Assembly (NCBI RefSeq): GCF_009663685.2
Contig: NZ_RCOG02000032.1
Span: forward strand, 187,382 to 251,381
Source: Cupriavidus sp. U2
GTDB taxonomy: Bacteria; Pseudomonadota; Gammaproteobacteria; Burkholderiales; Burkholderiaceae
Length of the DNA: 64,000 bases
Direction of reading: 5' to 3'
How positions within the stretch are numbered: the first letter of the stretch is position 1; each line of letters opens with the position of its first letter. Below the pieces are notes generated by a model that did no database searches, was not told the DNA's origin, and saw only the letters and a program-made list of their open reading frames with translations. The position numbers and the translations under genes are program-made. This document shows, in pieces, positions 1 to 7,749 of the stretch.

Positions 1-1
1 C

Positions 2-544
2 GGCAATGGGCGACTGTCGCGGTTTCTTATTCATCACGCACTTTGCCGTTCGGGCAAGATGGCGAAAGGCTTCCTGCTGCCAGTCTCGGTGGCCATCAAG
101 CGGAACGAAGCCGATTATCTGGCGGCGCTGGAGAGTTTTTCGAAACCGGTACGTGCGCTGTGGCGCGTCTGGGCCGTCGGCGATCATGAGTTCGATTGCC
201 AGACCTCGGCAGGCGCCACGCCGTACCGCTACTGGGACGCGACGCAGTGCGTCGAATTCAGCGTGCGCATGGTCAAGGAGGCGCTAGAACATGACCTGCA
301 GGCGGAAACGCAATTCCTGCTGGGCTATGACGAAGTAGTCAGCCGCGTGGAAGCCGAGTTCGACATTCGCAATCACGATCTGGCCACGCTGATATCGAGC
401 TGCTTCCGTGAAAAAGGCCGGATATCGAATCGCTGGCGCAAGCAGCTTGGCACACGGGTCCGGCCCGAAACGTTCGACGCCATCGAACATGCCGTCCAGG
501 CCGTGTTTTTTGCGGAGGCCGACAACGCCGATACGCACCGCTAA
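2..544 (+). CDS. Fic family protein, C-terminal part (5' end outside window)
   Basis: The frame is open from the first bases of the window and opens with G-N-G-R-L, the end of the Fic signature HPFx(D/E)GNGR, so this is the C-terminal part of a Fic protein. Fic enzymes transfer AMP or related groups from nucleotides to target-protein hydroxyls. The GNGR part of the nucleotide-binding loop is visible; the catalytic His would lie just upstream. After it come a helix (FLIHHALCRSGK) and the stretch GFLLPVSVAIKRN. The last ~60 residues look like a small helical, possibly winged-helix, tail. An ATG at 59 is internal and not a true start. The gene ends at 544 and is followed directly by a strong hairpin terminator. 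The family call is solid; target and inhibition class cannot be judged. Confidence 0.8.
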   Translation, partial: GNGRLSRFLIHHALCRSGKMAKGFLLPVSVAIKRNEADYLAALESFSKPVRALWRVWAVGDHEFDCQTSAGATPYRYWDATQCVEFSVRMVKEALEHDLQAETQFLLGYDEVVSRVEAEFDIRNHDLATLISSCFREKGRISNRWRKQLGTRVRPETFDAIEHAVQAVFFAEADNADTHR

Positions 545-545
545 A

Positions 546-577
546 CAAAAAAACGCCGCGACCCCGCGGCGTTTTTC
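546..577. terminator. Bidirectional intrinsic terminator
   Basis: A perfect 8-bp stem ACGCCGCG (553-560) / CGCGGCGT (565-572) with a 4-nt loop is flanked by an A run on the left and a T run on the right. It can therefore act as a Rho-independent terminator on both strands. It sits between the convergent fic (ending 544) and rcnB-like (ending 599) genes, as expected for a shared terminator. Confidence 0.85.
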
Positions 578-598
578 TTAGGAAAACTCCTAGCCGGA

Positions 599-1153
599 TC
601 AGCTTCCCGGCCCGACCGAATAGATCGTGCCGTTCGACGACACCTGATAGTAGTCGGCGCCGACGCCTACCCAGTGATACCCCTTCTTGGGCGCGGGCAG
701 GTTGTAGTCCTTGTACTTGTCGATCACGTACTGCCGGTCGCGGAATTCTGCTGGCAGCTTTTCGCCCTTGTTCCATTTCTTGGGCGAGTAAGGCGACTGT
801 GCGCCCATCGGCGCCGAGCCAGACTGGCCGGAGGACATGCTGCCTTGGGAGCCCCCCTGAGACATGCCGCCTTGGGAGCCGCCCGAGGACATGCCGCCCT
901 GAGACATGCTGCCTTGGGAACCAGAGCTCTGTCCCCTGTTCGACATGCCCTGTGGCTGCTTGCCGCTGGTGGCCGGCGGCATCGGAGTCGCATTGGGTGG
1001 CATCGCGCCGGCCTGGCCGGGGGATGGCATGGGGGTGGGACCCGACGGCTGGGTCTGGCCGGGCATCGGTTGTTGTTGCTGGGCCTGGGCGAGCGGCACG
1101 GACAGCAGGCCGGCGGCGACCAGTACAGCGGGTATTAACGTCTTTGTTTGCAT
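599..1153 (-). CDS. RcnB-like periplasmic protein with Ser/Gly/Met/Gln-rich middle
   Basis: This is a 184-residue exported protein. The ATG at 1153 is chosen because GAGGAG lies just upstream and the product then starts with a clean signal peptide (MQTKTLIPAV... ending AQA near residue 24). The C-terminal ~60 residues match the RcnB family: LPAEFRDRQYVIDKY, then APKKGYHWVGVG and DYYQVSSNGTIYSV. E. coli RcnB is a periplasmic protein affecting Ni/Co homeostasis; metal binding here is not shown. Between signal and domain lies a low-complexity segment rich in Pro, Gln, Met, Gly and Ser with repeated SQGGM/SQGSM units. The upstream extension to 1210 lacks a ribosome site and would bury the signal peptide, so it was rejected. 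Confidence 0.75.
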   Translation of the reverse strand: MQTKTLIPAVLVAAGLLSVPLAQAQQQQPMPGQTQPSGPTPMPSPGQAGAMPPNATPMPPATSGKQPQGMSNRGQSSGSQGSMSQGGMSSGGSQGGMSQGGSQGSMSSGQSGSAPMGAQSPYSPKKWNKGEKLPAEFRDRQYVIDKYKDYNLPAPKKGYHWVGVGADYYQVSSNGTIYSVGPGS

Positions 1154-1541
1154 CGTGATCTCCTCACAGACGGAACACGGCAGACTGTCCCAGAACCAGG
1201 GCAGTCCCAAGAAAGCTTAGTAGCAAATGCAGGGCCCGCATGATGGCCCGATGTCGACCTGACGTCTCCCGGGCCGGCTTTCTCCAATGCTTTCAGGGAC
1301 TTGGAGCGCGTGCGCCACGGACGCCCAAACTGAAAAAATGGCGCAGAGGATCGGTGATCGCCGGTAGTTTTGGCATGCAGCCGTGTCATATCTTCCCGCG
1401 CCGCCTTCCTTGCGGTTCCGGCTTCCCGGGCGCGATGCCTGCTGCGGCGCGCCATAACATTTTCTTGAAGCGGCGCGCAAAGTCTCCTAGAAATTGGTCA
1501 GACCGCTTGACCATTTGTCCGCTGCCTGCCCGGGATACCCC
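1154..1541. other. Divergent intergenic region, rcnB-like / FadR-type regulator
   Basis: These 388 bp lie between two divergent genes. Apart from the rcnB-like ribosome site (near 1160) and the palindrome at 1495-1513, no convincing gene or RNA is visible. Short open frames here lack ribosome sites and conserved features. Confidence 0.5.
1491..1517. promoter_or_regulatory. Candidate FadR/UxuR-type operator
   Basis: TGGTCA (1495-1500) and TGACCA (1508-1513) are perfect inverted half-sites separated by 7 bp, with AAAT-like flanks on both sides (AAAT at 1491-1494, ATTT at 1512-1516). An inner GGTC-A-GACC also fits the FadR-family pattern TNGTNNNACNA at all fixed positions but the last. It ends 28 bp before the start of the FadR-type regulator gene, which suggests autoregulation and control of the downstream operon. 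Binding is inferred. Confidence 0.6.
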
Positions 1542-2279
1542 ATGCCGCTTCAGCAGATCGAACCGCGTCGCCTGTACCGCCAGATTGCCGACCAGCTGCG
1601 CCGGTTGATCGAAAGCGGCGAGTTCCCCGTTGGCGCGCGGCTGCCGCCCGAGCGTGACCTGGCGGTGCAACTGGGCGTGTCGCGTCCGTCGGTACGTGAG
1701 GCCCTGATTGCGCTGGAGGTGGAAGGTCTGGTCGAGGTCCGCATGGGATCGGGCATCTATGCCTGCGCCGCCGATGCCACGCCACCGGCCGCGCACGGTG
1801 GCGGCATCGTGGCCGCGACGCCGCTGGACGTAATCCGCGCCCGCCAGGTGATCGAAGGCGAAATGGCCGCCGGCGCCGCGCGCCACCGCACGCCGGCGCT
1901 GCTGGAGGCGCTGGCCGAATCGATTGCGCTGATGGAAGAGGAAGCCGGCGGCGGCAATATCCCCGTGCGCGGCGACCGCATGTTTCATCTACGCATTGCC
2001 GAGGTATCGGAAAACGCCGTGCTGCTGCGCCTGGTGGCCGAGCTCTTCGACGAGCGCCATAACCCGCTGTTCGCGCAGTTTGGCAACCATTTCGAGAATG
2101 CCGAAAGCTGGGCCGCCGCCATTGCCGAACACCGTGCCGTGGTGAACGCCATCGATTCCGGGTCGCCCGATGCGGCGCGGGCCGCGATGTGCGACCACCT
2201 GGAACTGTCGCATCACCGCTTCTATGCGGCATGGCCGGGTCATGGCAAAGACGTGAAAGTCCACAGCGAGGAGTCGTGA
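1542..2279 (+). CDS. FadR/GntR-family transcriptional regulator (FCD domain)
   Basis: A 245-residue regulator with an N-terminal winged helix (RLYRQIADQLRRLIESGEF, then LPPERDLAVQLGVSRPSVR and a GSGIY wing) and a C-terminal all-helical FCD ligand domain. In the FCD part GDRMFHLRIAE, the EHRAVV stretch and a late HLELSHHRF segment supply His/Asp residues expected to hold a metal and a carboxylate ligand. ExuR/UxuR-like proteins of this class sense hexuronates or aldonates. The ATG at 1542 is preferred over 1494 because the earlier start would lie inside the operator. The stop overlaps the next ATG (TGATG), so it is translationally coupled to the sugar-acid dehydrogenase; it is probably the local regulator of the whole + strand operon. 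Confidence 0.85.
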   Translation: MPLQQIEPRRLYRQIADQLRRLIESGEFPVGARLPPERDLAVQLGVSRPSVREALIALEVEGLVEVRMGSGIYACAADATPPAAHGGGIVAATPLDVIRARQVIEGEMAAGAARHRTPALLEALAESIALMEEEAGGGNIPVRGDRMFHLRIAEVSENAVLLRLVAELFDERHNPLFAQFGNHFENAESWAAAIAEHRAVVNAIDSGSPDAARAAMCDHLELSHHRFYAAWPGHGKDVKVHSEES

Positions 2280-3304
2280 TGTCCCTGACCTGCCATATCC
2301 ACGCCAGCGAAGACCTGCGCTTTACCGAAGTGGAACCGGCCGCCCCCGGCGCGCACGATGTGCTGGTGCGCCTGGGCGCGGCCGGCATCTGCGGGTCGGA
2401 CCTGCACTACTACTTCCACGGCAAGGTCGGCGCGTTCGTCATCCAGGAACCGCTGACGCCGGGGCACGAGGCGTCCGGCATCGTCGAAGCGGTGGGCAGC
2501 GCCGTCACGCGTGTGGCGCCGGGCATGAAGGTGGCGATCAATCCGTCGCACGCGTGCGGCCAGTGCGACTACTGCCGCGCCGGCCGCGACAACCTGTGCC
2601 GCAACATGCGCTTCCTGGGCAGCGCCAGCGTGTTTCCGCATGTGCAGGGCATGTTCCGCCAGCACTTCCCGATGCATGAGCGGCAGTTGACGCCGGTGCA
2701 CGCCGATATCTCGCTGGGCGAACTGGCCTTTGCCGAACCGCTGTCGGTGGCGCTGCACGGCGTGAACCGGGCTGGCGAACTGCTCGGCAAGACCGTGCTG
2801 GTGACCGGCGGGGGCACCATCGGCAGCCTGACCGTGATGGCCGCGCGACTGGCCGGCGCGGCGCAGATCATCGTGTGCGATATCGCCCAGCGGCCGCTCG
2901 ACGTGGCGGCGGCGGTGGGCGCCGACCGCACCATCCTGACGACGCAGGTGTCCGCCAGCGAACTGCAGGACATTGCCGATGTGAGCCTGGAGGCCGCCGG
3001 CAGCGTCGCCGCGCTGGGCACGTGCCTGACGGCCACGCGCCGTGGCGGCCGCATCGTACAGGTAGGCACTCTGCCGGCCGAAGGGCTGCACTTTCCCGCC
3101 AACAGCATCATGGCGCGCGAACTCGATTACGTGGGCGCGTTCCGCTTTGGCCGCGAATTCGACTGGGCGGTGCAGTACCTGACCAGCCGGCGGCTCGACG
3201 TGCGGCCGCTGCTGTCCGCGCAGTTGCCGCTGGCACAGGCGGTCGAGGCCTTCCAGCTGGCCGCCGACAAATCCCGCAGTACCAAGGTGCAGTTGACCGG
3301 GTAA
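2279..3304 (+). CDS. Zinc-dependent L-idonate/L-gulonate 5-dehydrogenase (MDR family)
   Basis: A 341-residue zinc alcohol dehydrogenase of the medium-chain superfamily. Catalytic-zinc residues are Cys38 (GICGSDLHYY), His63 and Glu64 (PGHEASG). The structural zinc site is Cys93, Cys96, Cys99 and Cys107 (CGQCDYC...LC). A Rossmann motif VTGGGTIGS follows. The HYYFHGKVG segment is typical of L-idonate 5-dehydrogenases. The family oxidises L-idonate to 5-ketogluconate or L-gulonate to D-fructuronate with NAD(P)+. Since ManD and a UxuB-type reductase follow in the same operon and no gluconate 5-dehydrogenase partner is present, the L-gulonate role is the better inference. The start overlaps the regulator stop, with GAGGAG upstream. 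Confidence 0.8.
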   Translation: MSLTCHIHASEDLRFTEVEPAAPGAHDVLVRLGAAGICGSDLHYYFHGKVGAFVIQEPLTPGHEASGIVEAVGSAVTRVAPGMKVAINPSHACGQCDYCRAGRDNLCRNMRFLGSASVFPHVQGMFRQHFPMHERQLTPVHADISLGELAFAEPLSVALHGVNRAGELLGKTVLVTGGGTIGSLTVMAARLAGAAQIIVCDIAQRPLDVAAAVGADRTILTTQVSASELQDIADVSLEAAGSVAALGTCLTATRRGGRIVQVGTLPAEGLHFPANSIMARELDYVGAFRFGREFDWAVQYLTSRRLDVRPLLSAQLPLAQAVEAFQLAADKSRSTKVQLTG

Positions 3305-3374
3305 GGTTTTGCCCTCGCATGCCGACTGGTCACCTCTATAAGACCGGCGGATCTTTCACCGAAAAAGGAGACCC

Positions 3375-4373
3375 ATGATGCTACGTCGCCGGCAGTTTTC
3401 GTCCATGCTCGGTGCGGCCCTGCTGTTCGCCGCCACCCTGACCACCCCCGCGCTGGCCCAGCAGGCTGCCCCGATCAAGCTCAAATGGGCGCACGTCTAT
3501 GAAACCTCGGAGCCGTTCCACAAATGGTCGGTCTGGGCCGCCGACGAGATCAGGAAGCGCAGCAACGGCAAGTATCAGATCGACGTGTTCCCGGCGTCGC
3601 AACTGGGCAAGGAGAACGATATCAACCAGGGCCTGGCGATGGGCACGGTGGACATCATCATCTCGGGCTCCAGCTTCGCGGCCAAGTCGTTCCCGCGCAT
3701 CGGCGTAACGTACTACCCGTACACCTTCCGGGGCCCCGACCACCTGCTGGCCTACACGAAGAGCGACATCTACAAGGAACTGACGGCGGGCTACGAGCAG
3801 AAGACCGGCAACCATATCGTGGCCACCACGTACTACGGCACGCGCCAGTCCACGTCGAACAAGCCGTTCTCGCACTGCGCCGAGATGAAGGGCCTGAAGA
3901 TGCGCGTGCCTGACGTGCCGGCCTACCTGGCCATGCCCCGGGCTTGCGGCGTGAACACATCGCCGATCGCGTTTGCCGAGGTCTACCTGGCGCTGCAGAA
4001 CGGCACCGTGGAAGCCCAGGAGAATCCGCTGACCACCATCGAGGCGAAGAAGTTCTACGAAGTGCAGAAGTACATCGTGCTGACCGGCCATATCGTCGAT
4101 CACCTGAACACGATTGTCTCGGGCGCGCTCTGGAAGAAGCTGTCCGAGCCGGAGCGCAAGATGTTCCTCGACGTGGCCCAGGAAGCCGCTGCCAAGGCCA
4201 CGGCAGACGTGGTGGCGCGCGAGAAGGAACTCGTGGCGGTGTTCAAGCAAAAGGGCATCACGGTGACCGAGGTCAGCATCCCCGAGTATCGCGACGCCGT
4301 GCTCAAGAACGTCAGCGTCGAGTCGCAGGGCTATCGCAAGGCGGACTGGGAAAAGATCCAGGCGGTGAAGTAA
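3375..4373 (+). CDS. TRAP transporter substrate-binding protein (DctP family)
   Basis: A 332-residue periplasmic solute receptor. A signal peptide (MMLRRRQFSSMLGAALLF..., cleaved after ALA near residue 28) precedes a DctP fold opening with IKLKWAHVYETSEPFHKW. A conserved Arg region (KMRVPDVPAYLAM, ~residue 177) normally forms the salt bridge to the substrate carboxylate, and an NGTVEAQENPL segment (~residue 214) is typical. AAAAGGAG lies a few bases upstream of tandem ATG codons at 3375 and 3378. The membrane subunits follow, so it forms a P-Q-M TRAP system that takes up an acid sugar with Na+ or H+. The ligand is inferred from the catabolic neighbours only. Confidence 0.9.
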   Translation: MMLRRRQFSSMLGAALLFAATLTTPALAQQAAPIKLKWAHVYETSEPFHKWSVWAADEIRKRSNGKYQIDVFPASQLGKENDINQGLAMGTVDIIISGSSFAAKSFPRIGVTYYPYTFRGPDHLLAYTKSDIYKELTAGYEQKTGNHIVATTYYGTRQSTSNKPFSHCAEMKGLKMRVPDVPAYLAMPRACGVNTSPIAFAEVYLALQNGTVEAQENPLTTIEAKKFYEVQKYIVLTGHIVDHLNTIVSGALWKKLSEPERKMFLDVAQEAAAKATADVVAREKELVAVFKQKGITVTEVSIPEYRDAVLKNVSVESQGYRKADWEKIQAVK

Positions 4374-4390
4374 CGAACTTTGCTTGCCTG

Positions 4391-4526
4391 CCGGTTGCCT
4401 CCCCTCTCCCACAACGTGGGAGAGGGGCTGGGGGAGAGGGCCCGGCGGTTCAAATCCCCGATTTGCCGGCAAGCAGATCCTCAACGCCCTCTCCCCCGCC
4501 CCTCTCCCGCCAGCGGGAGAGGGGAG
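4391..4526. repeat. REP/BIME-like paired palindromic element (copy 1)
   Basis: Two hairpins lie between the TRAP receptor and its Q subunit. The first has a 12-bp stem, 4401-4412 with 4416-4427 (CCCCTCTCCCAC / GTGGGAGAGGGG). The second has a 12-bp stem, 4499-4510 with 4513-4524. They are surrounded by opposed GGGGAGAGGGC (4431-4441) and GCCCTCTCCCC (4486-4496), so the second unit is close to the reverse complement of the first. Related units occur at 15594-15711 in the opposite order and as a single degenerate hairpin at 48856-48880. In the mRNA this would separate the abundant receptor from the membrane subunits. Confidence 0.75.
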
Positions 4527-4556
4527 AAAAACCACCACAGGAACCGGAGACTTCCA

Positions 4557-5180
4557 ATGGAATTGCGCTCCCAAGCCTTGCCCGACCGGGCCACGGACGC
4601 CCCGCCCGCCGAAGGCACGCCGCACATGACGTCCGTCGAGGAAATCGTCCAGACCTTCGAGGATGCGGATGCGCAGCCGGTGGACCTGTCCGGCTACGCC
4701 GCGGAGGACTGGTTCACCGTGGGCCTGTTCTGGATCATGACGCTGCTGGTCTTCATGCAGTTCTTCACGCGCTACGTGATGAACGATTCGCTGGCCTGGA
4801 CCGAGGAACTGGCCACCTACTGCCTGATCGGCGTGGTCTTCATCGGCGCGTCGATGTGCGTGCGCAAGAGCCGGCATATCCAGGTGGACCTGATCTATCG
4901 CTACCTGCCGCATGGCCCGGCGCGCGTGCTGTCCACGCTGGTCGACGTGCTGCGCACGGCGTTCCTGGGCTACGCCGCGTGGCTGGTCTGGAAGTACATC
5001 GGCATCGTGGGCGACGAGCCGATGACCACCATCGACTGGAACAAGAACCATGTGTACTGGGCGGCGCTGCTCGGCTTTGTGCTGATGCTGGGACGCTCGA
5101 TCCAGGTGACCTGGCAAAACTGGCGAAACGGCTATTCGATTCTGGAACGCCCGGAAGCCTTCGAATCGTTTGACGACTAA
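4557..5180 (+). CDS. TRAP transporter small permease (DctQ family)
   Basis: A 207-residue membrane subunit with about four transmembrane helices (e.g. GLFWIMTLLVFMQFFTRYV and ELATYCLIGVVFIGASM). The family signature NDSLAWTEELATYC, followed by RKSRHIQVDLIYRYLP, is present. It links the periplasmic receptor to the large permease. The ATG at 4557 follows a GGAGA site and removes the repeat-encoded extension that would start at 4380. The N-terminal ~45 residues before the first helix are longer than usual and acidic; a later internal Met (4626) is an alternative start. The next gene follows after 11 bp. Confidence 0.88.
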   Translation: MELRSQALPDRATDAPPAEGTPHMTSVEEIVQTFEDADAQPVDLSGYAAEDWFTVGLFWIMTLLVFMQFFTRYVMNDSLAWTEELATYCLIGVVFIGASMCVRKSRHIQVDLIYRYLPHGPARVLSTLVDVLRTAFLGYAAWLVWKYIGIVGDEPMTTIDWNKNHVYWAALLGFVLMLGRSIQVTWQNWRNGYSILERPEAFESFDD

Positions 5181-5191
5181 GGAGCCCGGGC

Positions 5192-6595
5192 ATGTGGATC
5201 CTGATTGCTTCGTTCCTGCTGCTGATGCTGGTGGGCATGCCGGTGGCCGTGTCGATGGCGCTGGCCTCGCTGTTCTATATCTGGGCCAGCGGCACCGTGC
5301 CCGACGTGATCCTGGCCCAGCGCATGATCGCCGGCGTGGAGAGCTTTCCGCTGCTGGCCGTGCCGTTCTTCATCCTGGCCGGCAACCTGATGAACGTGGC
5401 CGGCATCACGGGCCGCATCTACAACTTCGCGGTGGCGCTGGTGGGCTGGATGCGCGGCGGCCTGGGCCACGTCAATATCATCGGCTCGGTGATCTTCTCG
5501 GGGATGAGCGGCACGGCCATTGCCGATGCGGCCGGCCTGGGCACCATCGAGATCAAGGCGATGAAGGACCACGGCTACGAGACCGAATTCGCCGTGGGCG
5601 TGACGGCGGCATCGGCCACGCTGGGCCCGATCATCCCGCCGTCGCTGCCGTTCGTGATCTACGGGATGATGGCCAACGTGTCCATCGGCTCGCTGTTCCT
5701 GGCCGGCATCGTGCCGGGGCTGGTGCTGACGCTGTTCATGATGGCCACCGTGGCGTGGATCGCGCACCGGCGCGGCTGGGGCGGCGACACGGCGTTCTCG
5801 TGGAAGCTGCTCGGCTCGGCCACGGTGGAGATCATCGTGGTGCTGGCCTTCCCGATGGCGATCTGGCTGGCCGTGTCGGCCGGCATGTCGACCAACATGG
5901 CGGCGATGATTGCCCTGGTGGTGCTGCTGGCGCTGGACTGGTACTTCGACTTCTCGGCCGTGATGGCGCTGATGGCGCCCGTGATCCTGATCGGCGGCAT
6001 GACGCTGGGCTGGTTCACGCCCACCGAGGCAGCCGTGGCGGCGGTCATCTGGGCCCTGTTCCTGGGCCTGGTGCGCTACCGGTCGATGACGCTGCGGGCA
6101 CTGGCCCGCGCCACGCTCGATACGGTGGAAACCACCGCGTCGGTGCTGTTCATCGTCACGGCGGCGTCGATCTTCGCCTGGCTGCTGACCACGAGCCAGG
6201 CCGCGCAGGCGCTGACCGACGCCATCCTGGGCTTCACGCACAACAAGTGGGTATTCCTGCTGCTGGCCAACGTGCTGATCCTGATCGTCGGCTGCTTTAT
6301 CGACACCACGGCGGCCATCACGATCCTGGTGCCGATCCTGCTGCCCATCGTGCTCAAGCTCGGCATCGACCCGATCCACTTCGGCCTGATCATGACCCTG
6401 AACCTGATGATCGGCCTGCTGCACCCGCCGCTGGGCATGGTGCTGTTCGTGCTGGCGCGCGTGGCCAGGCTGTCGGTGGAGCGCACCACGGTGGCCATCC
6501 TGCCGTGGCTGATCCCGCTGTTCCTGACGCTGATTGCCATCACCTACGTGCCCGAGATCACGCTGTGGCTGCCCAACCTGGTAGGCAGCAAATGA
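5192..6595 (+). CDS. TRAP transporter large permease (DctM family)
   Basis: A 467-residue permease with about twelve hydrophobic segments, starting MWILIASFLLLMLVGMPVAV with AAGGAG seven bases upstream. DctM hallmarks are visible: GNLMNVAGIT, FSGMSGTAIADAAGLGT, TLGPIIPPSLPFVIYG, GWFTPTEAAV and LLHPPLGMVLFV. It is the ion-coupled translocation subunit working with the receptor at 3375 and the Q subunit at 4557. Its stop overlaps the start of the downstream enolase-superfamily gene (ATGA), so transport and catabolism are translationally coupled. Confidence 0.93.
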   Translation: MWILIASFLLLMLVGMPVAVSMALASLFYIWASGTVPDVILAQRMIAGVESFPLLAVPFFILAGNLMNVAGITGRIYNFAVALVGWMRGGLGHVNIIGSVIFSGMSGTAIADAAGLGTIEIKAMKDHGYETEFAVGVTAASATLGPIIPPSLPFVIYGMMANVSIGSLFLAGIVPGLVLTLFMMATVAWIAHRRGWGGDTAFSWKLLGSATVEIIVVLAFPMAIWLAVSAGMSTNMAAMIALVVLLALDWYFDFSAVMALMAPVILIGGMTLGWFTPTEAAVAAVIWALFLGLVRYRSMTLRALARATLDTVETTASVLFIVTAASIFAWLLTTSQAAQALTDAILGFTHNKWVFLLLANVLILIVGCFIDTTAAITILVPILLPIVLKLGIDPIHFGLIMTLNLMIGLLHPPLGMVLFVLARVARLSVERTTVAILPWLIPLFLTLIAITYVPEITLWLPNLVGSK

Positions 6596-7695
6596 CGACG
6601 ATCACGCACGTTGAACTGCTGCAGGTCGATCTGCCACCCCCCGTTGCGCGCTCCGATGCGATCCAGTCGTTCGTCACCCAGGAAACGCCGATGGTGCGCG
6701 TGCGCTGCGACGACGGCAGCGAGGGCACGGGCTACAGCTATACGATCGGCACAGGCGGCTCGTCGGTCATGGCGCTGCTGCGCGACCACCTGGCGCCGCA
6801 GCTGATCGGCCGCGACCCGGCCCGCATCGAGCAGATCTGGCGCGACCTGCTGTTCAGCACCCACGCCACCTCGGTGGGCGCCATCACCAGCCTGGCGCTG
6901 GCGGCCATCGACACGGCGCTGTGGGACTGGCGCTGCCGCCGCGACGGCCAGCCGCTGTGGCTCGCCGCCGGCGGTGCGCAGCAGCGCGTGCCGATGTATT
7001 CCACCGAAGGCGGCTGGCTGCACCTGTCGCCCGCCGAACTGGTCCAGGCCACGCTGGCGGCAAGGCAGGCGGGCTTCCAGGGGGTCAAGCTCAAGGTTGG
7101 CAAGCCGCATCTGGCCGAGGATCTCGACCGTCTTTACGCGGTGCGCGAAGCCGTGGGCAACCATTTCGCGTTGATGATCGACGCCAACCAGTGCTTCACG
7201 TCGGGCGAGGCCATCCGGCGCGCGCCCCACTATGAAGGCCTGGGCCTGTCATGGTTCGAGGAGCCGCTGCCGGCCGACGACCTGTCCGGCCACGTCCGGC
7301 TTGCCGCCGCCACCTCCCTGCCGATTGCCGTGGGCGAATCGCTCTATTCCGCTGGCCAGTTCGCCGACTACCTGCGCCAGGGCGCCTGTTCGGTCGTGCA
7401 GGCCGATGTGGCGCGCGTGGGCGGCATCACGCCGTGGCTCAAGGTGGCGCACCTGGCTGAGGCCTGCAACGTCCCGATCTGCCCGCACTTCCTGATGGAG
7501 CTGCATGTGTCGCTCTGCGCGGCGGTGCCGAACGCCCCGTGGGTCGAGTACATCCCGCAGCTCGATGCCATCACGCACAGCCGCGTGGCGTTTGCCGATG
7601 GCCACGCCGTGCCGCCTGCGTCGCCGGGGCTTGGCATCGACTGGGACTGGGCCGCCATCGATCGCCGCGCCAGGGCGCGTGCCACCGTTTCCTGA
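6592..7695 (+). CDS. Mandelate racemase-subgroup enolase-superfamily enzyme, probable acid-sugar dehydratase
   Basis: A 367-residue (beta/alpha)7beta-barrel enzyme with an N-terminal capping domain. MR-subgroup residues are in place: KxK base Lys166/Lys168 (VKLKVGK), metal ligands Asp197 (IDANQ), Glu223 or Glu224 (WFEEPL) and Glu249 (VGES), and the Asp272/His299 dyad (QADVARVGG, CPHF). Such enzymes remove a proton alpha to a sugar-acid carboxylate and dehydrate it to a 2-keto-3-deoxy acid. The exact substrate cannot be read from sequence; it is clearly different from the ManD at 10091. The start overlaps the TRAP permease stop (ATGA); the much longer upstream frame is a shadow of the permease. 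The SDR follows 54 bp downstream. Confidence 0.85.
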   Translation: MTTITHVELLQVDLPPPVARSDAIQSFVTQETPMVRVRCDDGSEGTGYSYTIGTGGSSVMALLRDHLAPQLIGRDPARIEQIWRDLLFSTHATSVGAITSLALAAIDTALWDWRCRRDGQPLWLAAGGAQQRVPMYSTEGGWLHLSPAELVQATLAARQAGFQGVKLKVGKPHLAEDLDRLYAVREAVGNHFALMIDANQCFTSGEAIRRAPHYEGLGLSWFEEPLPADDLSGHVRLAAATSLPIAVGESLYSAGQFADYLRQGACSVVQADVARVGGITPWLKVAHLAEACNVPICPHFLMELHVSLCAAVPNAPWVEYIPQLDAITHSRVAFADGHAVPPASPGLGIDWDWAAIDRRARARATVS

Positions 7696-7749
7696 CCTGG
7701 CCGGCAAGACTGACAACACAAACCCGCTTGAACCGATAAGGAGCCATCC

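Noticed and set aside
3327..3345. Second operator-like TGGTC...GACC pair before the TRAP receptor gene
   Set aside because: Arms match over only four bases and the spacing differs from the site at 1495-1513; expected by chance in this composition.
3381..5117. 578-codon - strand open frame opposite the TRAP receptor and Q subunit
   Set aside because: It passes through the palindromic repeat and has shadow composition; no family resemblance.
5177..6424. Long open frame on the - strand opposite the TRAP large permease
   Set aside because: His/Gln/Asp/Arg-rich shadow of a GC-rich gene; no domain, start or ribosome site, and the + strand frame is a clear DctM.
5170..6591. Upstream extension of the MR-type enolase gene to an 841-residue protein
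   Set aside because: The first 474 codons are an out-of-phase shadow of the TRAP permease; the family N-terminus starts exactly at 6592 with an ATGA overlap.
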